From Nostoc sp. NMS8 (GTDB taxonomy: Bacteria; Cyanobacteriota; Cyanobacteriia; Cyanobacteriales; Nostocaceae): a stretch of DNA of 64,000 bases. Both the position numbers and the translations under genes were made by a program. This document shows, one piece after another, positions 28,864 to 37,494 of the stretch. Each line of letters starts with the position of its first letter. Positions within the stretch are counted from its first letter, which is position 1. A model generated the notes under the pieces. The model saw only the letters and a program-made list of their open reading frames with translations, was not told where the DNA came from and ran no database searches. The stretch covers positions 1 through 64,000 of the forward strand of contig NZ_JABXKK010000066.1 in NCBI RefSeq assembly GCF_017115045.1. Reading direction: 5' to 3'.

Positions 28864-29946
28864 ATGAATCTAGAGAACTCCCTTAAATACCTCGGTATTG
28901 CCGACCCTGGCGGCACCGGCTGGTTGGCAGTAGTATTTACGTTCCTTTTAGCTTGCCTTGTAACTTGGCGTTTAATTCCGACAGTACGCAAATTCGCCTT
29001 GCGGGTAGGTTGGGCTGACCAACCCAACGCCCGGCGACTCAACCGAGAACCTTTACCCAATGCTGGGGGGCTGGCTATCTACGCGGGTGTGATTGCCGCG
29101 CTGGTATTAGCTAGCCTTTTACGACCGATCGAACTCCAAACCGTGTTGGCTCAAGTGCTAACTATTCTGTTGGGGGGTTCGATATTAGTTCTTGTGGGCT
29201 TTATTGACGATCAGTTCGGCTTACCGCCCTCTGTGCGATTATGGGCGCAAATTGTCACGGCACTATTATTGGTAGCTAATGGCATCAGTGTTAAAGTTCT
29301 GTTTGGCACTCCCATCGACTCGTTCCTGTCCATATTGCTCACAGTACTATGGGTAGTAGGGATTACCAATGCCATCAACTTGATGGATGGTATGGATGGT
29401 TTGGCAGGAGGAATCAGCTTTATTACTGCAATGAGTTTGTTGGCAGTTGCAGCCCAATTTAACAATCGTGCAGCGGCAATTTTAGTACTCGCAGCTTTGG
29501 CAGGTGCCGCATTGGGTTTTTTACGCCATAACTTTCATCCTTCACGAATTATTATGGGTGATGCCGGAGCATACTTTTTTGGCTATGTGCTGGCAGCAAC
29601 TAGTATTTTAGGTAAACTGCAACAAAACACAGTTTATGCCTTAATTCCTACGGTTTTATTTTTGTTGTTACCGGTGCTAGATACAACTCAAGTATTTGTG
29701 CGGCGGCTACTAGCAGGAAATAACCCTCTGAGTACTCCTGGCAAAGACCACCTACACCACCGCTTACTTGCTTGGGGACTATCCCAGCGCCATGCTGCGT
29801 TTACCCTTTGGTCAATTACCTTAGTTTTCAACTTGCTGGCGATGAGAATACAAGGTATGAGTTTGGCTGTAATGGTAGCTACCGCCAGTAGCATTATCCT
29901 TCTTTTGGGTTTTACTGTCTGGCAAAGAATACGCCAACAGCCTTAG
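28864..29946 (+). CDS. WecA/MraY-family glycosyl-1-phosphate transferase
   Basis: Integral membrane enzyme moving a sugar-1-phosphate from a UDP-sugar to undecaprenyl phosphate, as in WecA/TagO. The product has about ten hydrophobic helices. Motifs: PNAGGLAIYAG near the N-terminus, GFIDDQFGLPPSVRL, NAINLMDGMDGLAGG with metal-binding aspartates, MGDAGAYFFGYVL, and the late loop HLHHRLLAWGLSQRHAA with conserved histidines. I prefer the ATG at 28864; a TTG at 28852 would add four residues and neither has a clean ribosome-binding site. It is divergent from groEL. It probably starts synthesis of a cell-envelope polysaccharide rather than peptidoglycan, because MraY differs in its loops; this is inference. 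Confidence 0.9.
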   Translation: MNLENSLKYLGIADPGGTGWLAVVFTFLLACLVTWRLIPTVRKFALRVGWADQPNARRLNREPLPNAGGLAIYAGVIAALVLASLLRPIELQTVLAQVLTILLGGSILVLVGFIDDQFGLPPSVRLWAQIVTALLLVANGISVKVLFGTPIDSFLSILLTVLWVVGITNAINLMDGMDGLAGGISFITAMSLLAVAAQFNNRAAAILVLAALAGAALGFLRHNFHPSRIIMGDAGAYFFGYVLAATSILGKLQQNTVYALIPTVLFLLLPVLDTTQVFVRRLLAGNNPLSTPGKDHLHHRLLAWGLSQRHAAFTLWSITLVFNLLAMRIQGMSLAVMVATASSIILLLGFTVWQRIRQQP

Positions 29947-30008
29947 TTGCTTGTAGGGTGAGCATTACAATGCTAGCCCTACTATGGTTTATTCTGTCCA
30001 CAAAAAAT

Positions 30009-30885
30009 TCAAGCTTGAGTTAAATTGTCTTGCAGCCAAACAACTAAGTCTCCTTCTGTGGAAAAATCTAACAGTGCTTCGGCTAGATTTTCAAGCTGTT
30101 CAATAGATAACTGGCTGATACGCTCTTGCAATTGCGGACTCAAATTACCAATGCGTCGTCGTAACTGGCGCATGACTAGCTCTAGAGTTGTTTCCTGCTT
30201 GAGTTCCTCATAAAGTCTAGTAGTTTTGATATCAAAATCACCGAGTCCAAACATTTTTATCAACTCCTGACGACTGATACGCGGTAGTTTGTAAACTACA
30301 ATTGTTTCTATTAAATCTAGCACTTTTTTTTGAAGTGCTTTATCGCTCAATTCCGAACGTATCTTTGTAATCAAACTTTTGACTAATATGGGAGTTTGTT
30401 TTTTATTTACAACTACTAATTTGAGAATACCAACTCCCAAGGAATATTCAGTTACTTCTCCAAGCTCGTTTAAATATAGCCTCGTTACAAGTTGGCTTTC
30501 GAGTAAGACTCGATAAGGTTGTATTTGGCTTGGTTCAAGGCTGCGGCGAGGGAATATAACTACTGCTCGCCAATCTGAAGTAGGTGCGTAAAGTCGTAAA
30601 TACAGAAATATTTCTGAAAATAAACGAGCATAAAATTCGTTATCTTTTTGAAATTGAACCTCTACAAAATAAATCGGCTTGAAATTGAACCTCTACAAAA
30701 TAAATCGGCTGACTACTTGTATCAGCAATAGGAAGAAAGACTCCATCAATGCGAAATGCTGTTTGCTTTAATTCTACTGAAGCGAAATTATATGCATTTG
30801 CTTCTGATGGTTGCAGATTAATTAATTCAAAAAAAGCACTGGGGAAAGTTTGAAATAAACGATAAAAAATAGAGTCTGTTTTCAT
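30009..30885 (-). pseudogene. DUF2887/DUF4351 (Rpn-like) gene broken by a tandem duplication
   Basis: The first part (30640-30885) has the DUF2887 opening MKTDSIFYRLFQTFPSAFFE LI and IYFVEVQFQ, a PD-(D/E)XK nuclease-like beginning shared with Rpn/PDDEXK transposase-associated proteins. Then a 31-bp direct duplication (30649-30679 and 30680-30710) shifts the frame into a stop. Downstream the original frame remains open through LYLNELGEVTEYSLGVGILK to the DUF4351 C-terminus (QLRRRIGNLSPQLQERISQL, stop at 30009). Removing one copy restores about 281 residues, a normal length. The change looks recent, since no other stop is present. Confidence 0.82.
30649..30710. repeat. 31-bp perfect tandem duplication
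   Basis: Two identical units from tgaaattgaac to aatcggct at 30649-30679 and 30680-30710. The extra copy lies within the DUF2887/DUF4351 gene and changes its frame by +1. Confidence 0.92.
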
Positions 30886-30967
30886 GATTAGTCTGTCAAA
30901 TTTTATTTAATAAGTTCGTAGTTGGCGCTAAAGCTTCAACTACGAAAAATCGCTACCCCTCAACTAT

Positions 30968-31714
30968 TTACGCCATTACCATACCGCCATCGACGTTAAA
31001 AACTTGTCCAGTGACGTAGGCGGCGGCGGGATCGGCAGCGAGGAAGCGCACCATACCAGCGATTTCTTCAGGCTGACCGAAGCGACCGAGTGGGATGTAT
31101 TTGAGAATATCTTCGGGGTTGTTGAGATCGCTGGTCATATCGGTGGTGATGAATCCAGGGGCGACGGCGTTAACGGTGATCCCACGAGTCGCAAGTTCTT
31201 TGGCAACGCTTTTGGTGAAGCCGATTACACCTGCTTTGGCGGCGCTGTAGTTTGATTGTCCTGGGTTGCCCATTAGCCCAGCAACCGAAGTAATGTTGAT
31301 AATCCGCCCCGATCGCTGCTTCAGCATAATTTTACTGATGGCGCGTGTACATAAGAAAACACCAGTGAGATTAAGGTCTATCACAGCTTGCCAATCTTCT
31401 GTCTTCAAACGCAAAAGCAGATTGTCGCGGGTAATACCTGCGTTGTTGACTAAGATATCCACACGACTAAACTTTTCGGTGACGGTCTTAATTAGTGCGT
31501 CTACTTGATCGCTTTTAGAAACGTCTGCTTGGATAGCGATCGCCTGACCTCCGGCTGCGATAATTTCTGCAACAACTGCTTCAGCCGCAGCACTAGAACT
31601 GGCATAATTGACAACTGCGATCGCTCCTTGTGAGGCTAATTCGATTGCGATCGCGCGGCCGATTCCTCGTGATGCACCTGTAATAATTGCGACTTTATCT
31701 TGTAATAATGTCAT
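30968..31714 (-). CDS. fabG: 3-oxoacyl-ACP reductase
   Basis: NADPH-dependent short-chain dehydrogenase that performs the first reduction of each fatty acid elongation cycle. All marks are present in 248 residues: cofactor motif TGASRGIG (about residues 12-19), NNAGIT near 88, the catalytic Ser in [24 protein letters not shown] with Tyr-x3-Lys, and the C-terminal [15 protein letters not shown]. Length and sequence are typical. It stands alone, separate from fabD-fabH near 48 kb. Confidence 0.95.
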   Translation of the reverse strand: MTLLQDKVAIITGASRGIGRAIAIELASQGAIAVVNYASSSAAAEAVVAEIIAAGGQAIAIQADVSKSDQVDALIKTVTEKFSRVDILVNNAGITRDNLLLRLKTEDWQAVIDLNLTGVFLCTRAISKIMLKQRSGRIINITSVAGLMGNPGQSNYSAAKAGVIGFTKSVAKELATRGITVNAVAPGFITTDMTSDLNNPEDILKYIPLGRFGQPEEIAGMVRFLAADPAAAYVTGQVFNVDGGMVMA

Positions 31715-31899
31715 TTAATGTTCCTCAAACTTAGAAATACTGCGCTAATTATCTTATGGTGATTTCGGGAACATCTGAATATTGTCTAGATAATATCTAA
31801 CTCTTGCGGGATGGCAATCTTGCTAGCATGATACAAATTAGATAGCTATATCTCGTTTTTAGCTAGATATAGCCCTACTGAATCAAAAGCGCAGAAACA

Positions 31900-31933
31900 A
31901 GATCCCCGACTTCTTTAAAGAAGTCGGGGATCT
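31900..31933. repeat. 34-bp perfect palindrome, copy 2
   Basis: AGATCCCCGACTTCTTT and its exact reverse complement, back to back. Same element as 12449-12481 with one additional base at the centre. Confidence 0.8.
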
Positions 31934-32063
31934 GCGAGTTGCAATTCTCACAAATAAAATAGATTTATACATAACTCGACTAAAACGAATTAACATTTTA
32001 CTATAATTAAATATCTATAGTTGTTCCTCTGTAAATGGATGAATAATTCTAAGCAATATAATA

Positions 32064-32151
32064 GACATCTCCGAAAAACAATGTAGAGACGTAGCACTGC
32101 TACGTCTCTACAAGGGTTCTGGGGAACGCATCTTTAATTTCTGGAGATGTC
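32064..32151 (+). mobile_element. 88-bp MITE, copy A, flanked by TA
   Basis: Ends GACATCTCC and GGAGATGTC, with TA on each side (32062-32063 and 32152-32153). The inside has an internal palindrome with arms GTAGAGACGTAGCA and TGCTACGTCTCTAC. The same 88-bp element lies inverted at 33515-33602. TA target duplication is characteristic of IS630/Tc1-mariner transposases, so it is probably a non-autonomous relative. Confidence 0.85.
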
Positions 32152-32386
32152 TAATTAGCCTGACTCAATAGACTAGTAAGTGTTGCAGTTCTACCAATCG
32201 TAGACATCACTCTCGTGAATATCTTTATAATTATTTGGTTGCTCAGAATAGGTTTAAATACATATCTAATGCAGATGCACAAACCAAAATAAAATACGTT
32301 TTTTATTATAATTATTTAAGCTTTTGGCTAGCAAATCAGTCTATATTAACTAATTTAATCTTTTCCCAACAAAAACCATAAACCTA

Positions 32387-32440
32387 TACCGATTTTATTT
32401 TCTAAGAATTACCATTGAAACAAACAGTTGAAAATCGGTA
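32387..32440 (+). promoter_or_regulatory. Inverted repeat in the trxA leader
   Basis: TACCGATTTT at 32387-32396 and AAAATCGGTA at 32431-32440, 10 bp each with a 34-base loop. The second arm ends nine bases before the trxA ATG, where the ribosome must bind. It may be an operator or an mRNA hairpin. Confidence 0.4.
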
Positions 32441-32449
32441 TGTGTCATA

Positions 32450-32767
32450 ATGGCAACTCAAAAAGAATTTAACAGCTTTGATGATATGCTGTCCGCTTCT
32501 GATGTACCTGTATTAGTAGATTTTTACGCTGAATGGTGTGGTCCCTGTCAGATGATGACGCCAATTTTAGAGCAAGTCAATAATCAACTTAAAGATCGCT
32601 TGCGGATCGTCAAAATCGACACAGAAAAATACACGGAATTAGCTACTCAGTATAAAATTGAATCTCTCCCAACCTTGGTATTGTTTAAGGAGGGTAAGCC
32701 TGTGGATCGGATAGAGGGAGTGAGGCAAGCAGCACAGTTGGTGCAATATCTACAAACAAAGATTTAA
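32450..32767 (+). CDS. trxA: Thioredoxin
   Basis: Small disulphide reductase supplying electrons to Calvin-cycle and other target enzymes, itself reduced by ferredoxin-thioredoxin reductase or NADPH. The active site WCGPC (residues about 29-33, DFYAEWCGPCQMM) and the cis-proline segment SLPTLVLFKEG are intact. Length, 105 residues, is normal. No ribosome-binding site is obvious, but the ATG fits. Cyanobacteria carry several thioredoxins (m, x, y types); which one this is cannot be decided by eye, though it resembles the m/y group in length. Confidence 0.95.
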   Translation: MATQKEFNSFDDMLSASDVPVLVDFYAEWCGPCQMMTPILEQVNNQLKDRLRIVKIDTEKYTELATQYKIESLPTLVLFKEGKPVDRIEGVRQAAQLVQYLQTKI

Positions 32768-32798
32768 GCTAACACTTAGAATTTTGATTTTGCTTCTT

Positions 32799-32825
32799 AG
32801 AGACGCGATATATCGCGTCTCTTTT
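32799..32825 (+). terminator. Terminator of trxA
   Basis: Perfect 24-bp palindrome (AGAGACGCGATA and TATCGCGTCTCT) followed by T residues, about 30 bp after trxA. A degenerate relative lies at 42635-42657, so the hairpin belongs to a dispersed repeat family. Confidence 0.75.
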
Positions 32826-32984
32826 AGTAAACAGCAATTGTGCACCTCTGTGAATCAAATCACTTGATAAAATCTTAAGTAAATATTAAGCATATTTACT
32901 TATACGTCTAGAGAAAGTAGTTTAGAAATTAGGATAGCTATATTGTATAGATATAACAATATATCTTGACAAGTAAAGCAATAT

Positions 32985-33149
32985 ATGAATAATAAGCAAC
33001 AAAGACCAGACAAAGCCTATATTTGGGTGAATATTGATTTTGATAAGGTTAAACATAGAATAGATGCGGTGACTTGCCAGATTGAGCGGGTAATACAAAA
33101 ACACCAACTTTCCAATAAAACTGGTAAATCAGGCAAAAGAAATAATTAG
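32985..33149 (+). CDS. Small hypothetical protein (54 residues)
   Basis: Short reading frame with an ATG, product MNNKQQRPDKAYIWVNIDFD KVKHRIDAVTCQIERVIQK and a basic tail. The ambipathic helix following a strand suggests a folded small protein, but there is no named domain and only a weak ribosome-binding site. It is included because the codon pattern looks real; it could be chance. Confidence 0.4.
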   Translation: MNNKQQRPDKAYIWVNIDFDKVKHRIDAVTCQIERVIQKHQLSNKTGKSGKRNN

Positions 33150-33293
33150 TTTATTTGTAGTGGTGTTTCTGACTCCTGAATTCTGATTTCTGAATTCTTC
33201 TTCAATAAGCACTAAAGTTATCCTGTAGTCTTGCGTCGCAGTTTGCTTTAGGGGCAAAACCCTAACATCATCTGTCAGGCAGGTTGGGATAAT

Positions 33294-33902
33294 TTAATCC
33301 CACCAATAGGAAACGAGCACTGCATCACCATCCTGGCGAATATCTTCACCCAATAGCGCTCCTTCCAATCTAGTTCTCAGTCGGCGCTTCAGCCGCAAAC
33401 CGTAATCTTCATTCGTGCCATCAGTGACTTCTACTGAATCGGCCCGCCATTTTTTGCCCAAATTTAAAAGCTATGACACTTTTGTATCTTGGTTCTCTGT
33501 CAGGATGTATAGTAGACATCTCCAGAAATTAAAGATGCGTTACCCAGAACCCTTGTAAAGACGTAGCAGTGCTACGTCTTTACATTCTTTTTCGGAGATG
33601 TCTAGTGTATCGGCAGGATAAGCAATGAAATGGATAATGCTGGTTTCAGGCATGGGACGATAATTTGCCATTGCAAGGAGGGTATCGACCATACCACCAA
33701 AGCTTAAACCGTTTTCATCTGGTGCAAAGATTGGTTTTGTGAACAGAAAGCTGGCCCATAAATTTCTGTGGTTGGAAAGGTCAGTAATCACCTCTTTGCC
33801 ATCAAACTCATTGAACCGACGCTGCCAAACCAAGGCAGCGAAGAGTTCTTGCGGAGAATAGGATTCCGCAATCGATTGGATTTTGCCTAAATCAAGCATC
33901 AT
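33294..33902 (-). pseudogene. Hypothetical gene interrupted by MITE copy B
   Basis: From an ATG at 33902 the product reads MLDLGKIQSIAESYSPQELF AALVWQRRFNEFDGKEVITDLSNH to FIAYPADTL, then the MITE begins exactly at its TA. Beyond the element the same strand again codes: ILTENQDTKVS, one TAG, then LLNLGKKWRADSVEVTDGTN and a tail ending VLVSYWWD with a stop at 33294. So an intact protein of roughly 170-180 residues was split by the element and has also gained a stop. Function unknown; the composition suggests a cytoplasmic cyanobacterial conserved protein. Confidence 0.7.
33515..33602 (-). mobile_element. 88-bp MITE, copy B (inverted), flanked by TA
   Basis: Same length and end sequences as copy A, in the opposite orientation, with TA at 33513-33514 and 33603-33604. 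It sits inside a gene and supplies that gene's current premature end. Confidence 0.85.
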
Positions 33903-34134
33903 ATTGACGGTAAGTAATATTTTTAACAAAACATTTGTAACTACCCTTGCAGTTTATTTACCCAGTGCCTGCTATTCTTATAGTTACTTCGGTCTGTCAT
34001 AGCAGATAGATTATCCTCGATAATGTTTTATTTGTGAGCGCTCATATACCATCGTGGTAATATGGGTGCTTTTACTTTATTGCTGATGGCAAAAATCCGG
34101 TTTAGTTTTGAGACGATATTTGGTGTTTGGTAGA

Positions 34135-34893
34135 CTAAGCTGAGAGTGAAGCTTTAACTTGACCAAAACGGCGATCGCGATTTTGGTAACTCAACAAAGC
34201 TTGATGAAATGCTTCTCTATTAAAATCTGGCCAAAGAATATCGGTGAAATACATCTCTGTATACGCCATTTGCCACAAAAGAAAATTACTCAATCGCATC
34301 TCACCACTAGTACGAATCAGTAAATCTGGTTCTGGAGTATCTGCCGTATAGAGGTGTTGTTCTACAAGACTTTCATTCACTTCTTTCGCACTGAGTTCGC
34401 CTTGTTCCACGAGTTCAGCTAGTTGACGGCAAACTCTGGTAACTTCGTTGCGGCTACCATAATTAACTGCAACAGTAAAGTGGATTGCTTGATTGTTCAA
34501 TGTCTCTGCCATTGAACACTCCATTTCCGTCTGTAGAGACTTGGGTAAAGCCGATAAATCTCCAATAAACGAGATTCGCACTCCTTCTCGATGCATCTGA
34601 GCCAACTCGCGGTGTAGTAATCGCTCAAACAAATGCATCAGAAAATCCACTTCTTCAACGGGACGCTGCCAATTTTCTGTTGAGAAAGCATAGGCTGTCA
34701 ACACTTTGACTCCCCAATCTTTGCAGCAACGCAATAGTTCTTTGAGCGTACTTGCTCCTTGGCGATGTCCAGCGATGCGCGGTAATCCTCGACTGGTTGC
34801 CCATCGGCCGTTACCATCCATGATGACGGCGATATGTTGGGGGATTTTTTGGGAGTTTAAATCGCTGGGTAATTTTGATTTGTCACTTGTCAT
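34135..34893 (-). CDS. uppS: Isoprenyl transferase (undecaprenyl diphosphate synthase)
   Basis: Cis-prenyltransferase that builds undecaprenyl diphosphate, the carrier lipid for envelope synthesis. The signature [13 protein letters not shown] with the catalytic Asp is at residues about 20-32, followed by [18 protein letters not shown], and the C-terminal [30 protein letters not shown]. Length 252 is normal. Its start is about 24 bp downstream of the ferritin-like gene's end on the same strand, so the two are probably co-transcribed. Confidence 0.95.
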   Translation of the reverse strand: MTSDKSKLPSDLNSQKIPQHIAVIMDGNGRWATSRGLPRIAGHRQGASTLKELLRCCKDWGVKVLTAYAFSTENWQRPVEEVDFLMHLFERLLHRELAQMHREGVRISFIGDLSALPKSLQTEMECSMAETLNNQAIHFTVAVNYGSRNEVTRVCRQLAELVEQGELSAKEVNESLVEQHLYTADTPEPDLLIRTSGEMRLSNFLLWQMAYTEMYFTDILWPDFNREAFHQALLSYQNRDRRFGQVKASLSA

Positions 34894-34916
34894 TTGTCAT
34901 TTGTCCTTTGTTTTGA

Positions 34917-35852
34917 CTAATTAGTTTCAAATAAATTTTGTAAGTACTCTGGTGTGAGGGTGTTGTTCCAACTCCACAGGCGATGCATTGTATAAGTGAA
35001 GGTGAAGAGGAGAGTTGCTTTGTTGGTTAATGACCAAGAATTCCAGTTGAGTGTACCCATCATGCGGCGGAGGGTACGCATCAGGTTGTTACGCTGATAG
35101 TTTTGCGATCGCGTTTTAATCAGCGTGCGTCCAATTCGCATCAACCCAGTATCAGGAAAACTCCAGACTCCAAACCCCCAGAATTTGGTCATGTGGTTAA
35201 TTTCATCCTGTGCTAGTTCCTCTAGAACATCCTGGAGTGCGCCAGTGGTGTGAGCCATCAACCAAATATAAAGACAGGTTGCACCGTATTCTGTAGCAAT
35301 GCGGTGTAAGCCGTGGCGATATAGGTCTTCGTGAGGGTCATCTGTGGGGAGATAACTTCTAACAGTCCGAAGTTTTGGGGTAATTTTCTCGCCTGTTAAT
35401 TGGGTGTAGACTTTGATTAATGCAGGTGTGTGCTGACGTTCTTCCTTTTCCCACAAACCAAGTTCCAGCAGTTCGCCACTTTCACCGACTGTTCCACCAA
35501 CAAACCGAGCCATCTGAGGATGCAATTTTTCCAAATACTGCCGACTAGTTTGGGTATAGCCGCGAATCGGTGCTTCTGTATCCATCGCACCTATCAAGAT
35601 AGATAAAAATACCTCTGCGTCTAAGCCAATAATTTGATTGCGGTTAATCGTCTGCCAGTCGATGTGTTTCCAGGGACGCGGTTGGGGATCGGCAAACTGT
35701 ATCGGTAAATCTTGCAGGCGATCGTGTAGTTTTTCGACTGCAATATATCTGTCTAGAAGTGAGCGAATGCGGCGCTGTGTTTGCAAGTAGTGGGGGCTGG
35801 GATAGCTTTGACCTGCTAAGTCTTCTGTGATTGGGCTGAGGGTGTTAAGCAT
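34917..35852 (-). CDS. Ferritin-like diiron protein
   Basis: A 311-residue helical protein with two candidate diiron half-sites of the ferritin-like type: EKEERQHTPALIKVY near residue 135 and EELAQDEINHMTKF near residue 220, plus further carboxylates between. Such proteins include acyl-ACP desaturases and oxidases; the substrate here is unknown. Also present are VGESGELLELGLWEKEE and a basic C-terminal end. Length is above a simple ferritin and nearer to desaturase-like enzymes. Gap to uppS is 23 bp on the same strand, so the operon is likely; both might touch lipid metabolism, but this is inference. Confidence 0.8.
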   Translation of the reverse strand: MLNTLSPITEDLAGQSYPSPHYLQTQRRIRSLLDRYIAVEKLHDRLQDLPIQFADPQPRPWKHIDWQTINRNQIIGLDAEVFLSILIGAMDTEAPIRGYTQTSRQYLEKLHPQMARFVGGTVGESGELLELGLWEKEERQHTPALIKVYTQLTGEKITPKLRTVRSYLPTDDPHEDLYRHGLHRIATEYGATCLYIWLMAHTTGALQDVLEELAQDEINHMTKFWGFGVWSFPDTGLMRIGRTLIKTRSQNYQRNNLMRTLRRMMGTLNWNSWSLTNKATLLFTFTYTMHRLWSWNNTLTPEYLQNLFETN

Positions 35853-36161
35853 ATTTTTATACTTAAATTTTTATCTCTATGCCCAATAGCCTAAGCGATC
35901 GCACTTCGTTTTGTCAGTCGGCTGAAGTCGGCAGTTTTATGTGATGTAATTGGAAAAGTCGGGGAAAAGTCTAATGCAAAATATATGGATGATAAAGTCA
36001 AGCATTGAATTATGTGTACTACCGTGAGCTAAAGAATCTCTCTTAATAGTCGAAGTGCTATTTTACACTGTGTTACATTAGAACGAGTTTAGCCTGTACA
36101 TAAATGTGGCTAAATCACTGAGTAGTGTTAAAGACGTAGCTAAACGAGCAAGAAATAGCTT
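35853..36161. other. Spacer before the accessory region
   Basis: No gene, RNA or repeat recognised. AT-rich on the right side, where the promoter of the HEPN-like gene must lie. Confidence 0.4.
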
Positions 36162-37457
36162 ATGCCATCAGATAATATAAAGATTATTGATAATCCTTCT
36201 TATAAAAAATTGCTAGAGACATTTTCAGGGATGAAGTCTGTCTTTCAAATTGTGTCTTTTCTGGAATTTATTGGGATTAAAAATGCAAATTTATCAGAGG
36301 CATTTAGTAACTTACCTGAGATTCAAGAACAATTAACAATTCTTTACATTCCTGATAAGTTTAATAGTTACTTTTCACAATTTGGCTGGGTAGCCTATGA
36401 ATCATTAAATGTAGATTTAATGCAAAAAGCTATTGAATTAGCAGATAAGAGTAAATTTGAAGAAGCAGAAAATTTACTAACAGATTATTATAATGAAGAA
36501 ACTCTTCAATGGCTACTCATAACAATGTCGGTAGTAAAGGAGTTTCGGAATAGAGAGGAATTTGCAAAACTCGCAAAGGAAGATTATCTGGCAGAAAGAT
36601 ATTATGCATGTGTACCAATTTTATTAATGCTTATTGATGGTTTGGTAAATGACATTGAGCAGACAGGTTTTTTTGCGGAAGGAACAGACCTGACAGCATG
36701 GGATTCAATAGCAGCACATAGTAGTGGGTTACAAGAATTATCCAAGCTATTTAGAGTAAATAGAAAGAAAACTAGCACTGAAAAAATTACGATTCCATAT
36801 AGGAATGGTATTTTACATGGTAGAGATTTGGGCTATGCTAATAAGATTGTTGCAGCAAAATGTTGGGCTGCTCTGTTTGCGATAAAAGATTGGGCAATAG
36901 CTATTAGCAAAGGAAATAAAAATCCTCCCCCTGTTGAACAAAAACAAAGTATAATCCAAGCTTTTCAAGATTTTTTAGATATACAAAACCTTAAGAAAAA
37001 TCTTAATGATTGGAAAAGTAGAGAACTAACTGTAGGAATAGATGTACCATCTACGGGTTCTCCTGATGACTATGATAACTATACGCCAGAGAGAGCTTTT
37101 GCCGAGTTTATGCTTTACTGGACGAACAGCAACTACGGAAAGATGGCAACTTTAATTACTGATTATTTAGATATACCAATCAATAAAAAAGCTGGACAAG
37201 TGAGGCAAGAATTTGGACATATCAAGCAAATTGATTTTCTAATAAGTTCTATCAACGATACAGCCCCAGTAACTACTACAATTATAGCTACTGTTAGATA
37301 TATAGTAAAAAAAGAGGTAAAAACCTGCGAAATAACTGCTGATCTAATTTATATAAAAAATGAAACTAATAAAGCAACTTTGAGAGGTGAACCCAATGGA
37401 ATGTGGAGCATACATCAACGTTCCTTCAATCCAATTATCTATTCAAATCTTGTATAA
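36162..37457 (+). CDS. HEPN-like protein with a C-terminal NTF2-like region
   Basis: A 431-residue protein without a named family. A central helical region (about residues 110-245) contains PYRNGILHGRD, giving an R-N-x3-H motif at Arg214 and His219. Such R-x4-6-H motifs are catalytic in HEPN RNases, which are common in toxin and defence systems. Helices before and after it (LAERYYACVPILLMLIDGLV; NKIVAAKCWAALFAIKDWAI) fit that fold. The last 150 residues (from about YTPERAFAEFMLYWTNSNYG, ending in DLIYIKNETNKATLRGEPNG MWSIHQRSF) are beta-rich with a helix pair and could be NTF2-like. The DNA is clearly AT-richer than neighbours, suggesting transfer. Biochemical function is inference. Confidence 0.6.
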   Translation: MPSDNIKIIDNPSYKKLLETFSGMKSVFQIVSFLEFIGIKNANLSEAFSNLPEIQEQLTILYIPDKFNSYFSQFGWVAYESLNVDLMQKAIELADKSKFEEAENLLTDYYNEETLQWLLITMSVVKEFRNREEFAKLAKEDYLAERYYACVPILLMLIDGLVNDIEQTGFFAEGTDLTAWDSIAAHSSGLQELSKLFRVNRKKTSTEKITIPYRNGILHGRDLGYANKIVAAKCWAALFAIKDWAIAISKGNKNPPPVEQKQSIIQAFQDFLDIQNLKKNLNDWKSRELTVGIDVPSTGSPDDYDNYTPERAFAEFMLYWTNSNYGKMATLITDYLDIPINKKAGQVRQEFGHIKQIDFLISSINDTAPVTTTIIATVRYIVKKEVKTCEITADLIYIKNETNKATLRGEPNGMWSIHQRSFNPIIYSNLV

Positions 37458-37494
37458 GAAACAAAATCATACTATGAAAGGAGTATCGCCCCGC

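Larger units (their letters stand above)
31715..32386. other. Spacer between fabG and trxA with repeats
   Basis: No gene. Contains the second copy of the GATCCCCGACTTCTTT palindrome (31900-31933) and an 88-bp MITE (32064-32151). The rest is AT-rich. Confidence 0.55.
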
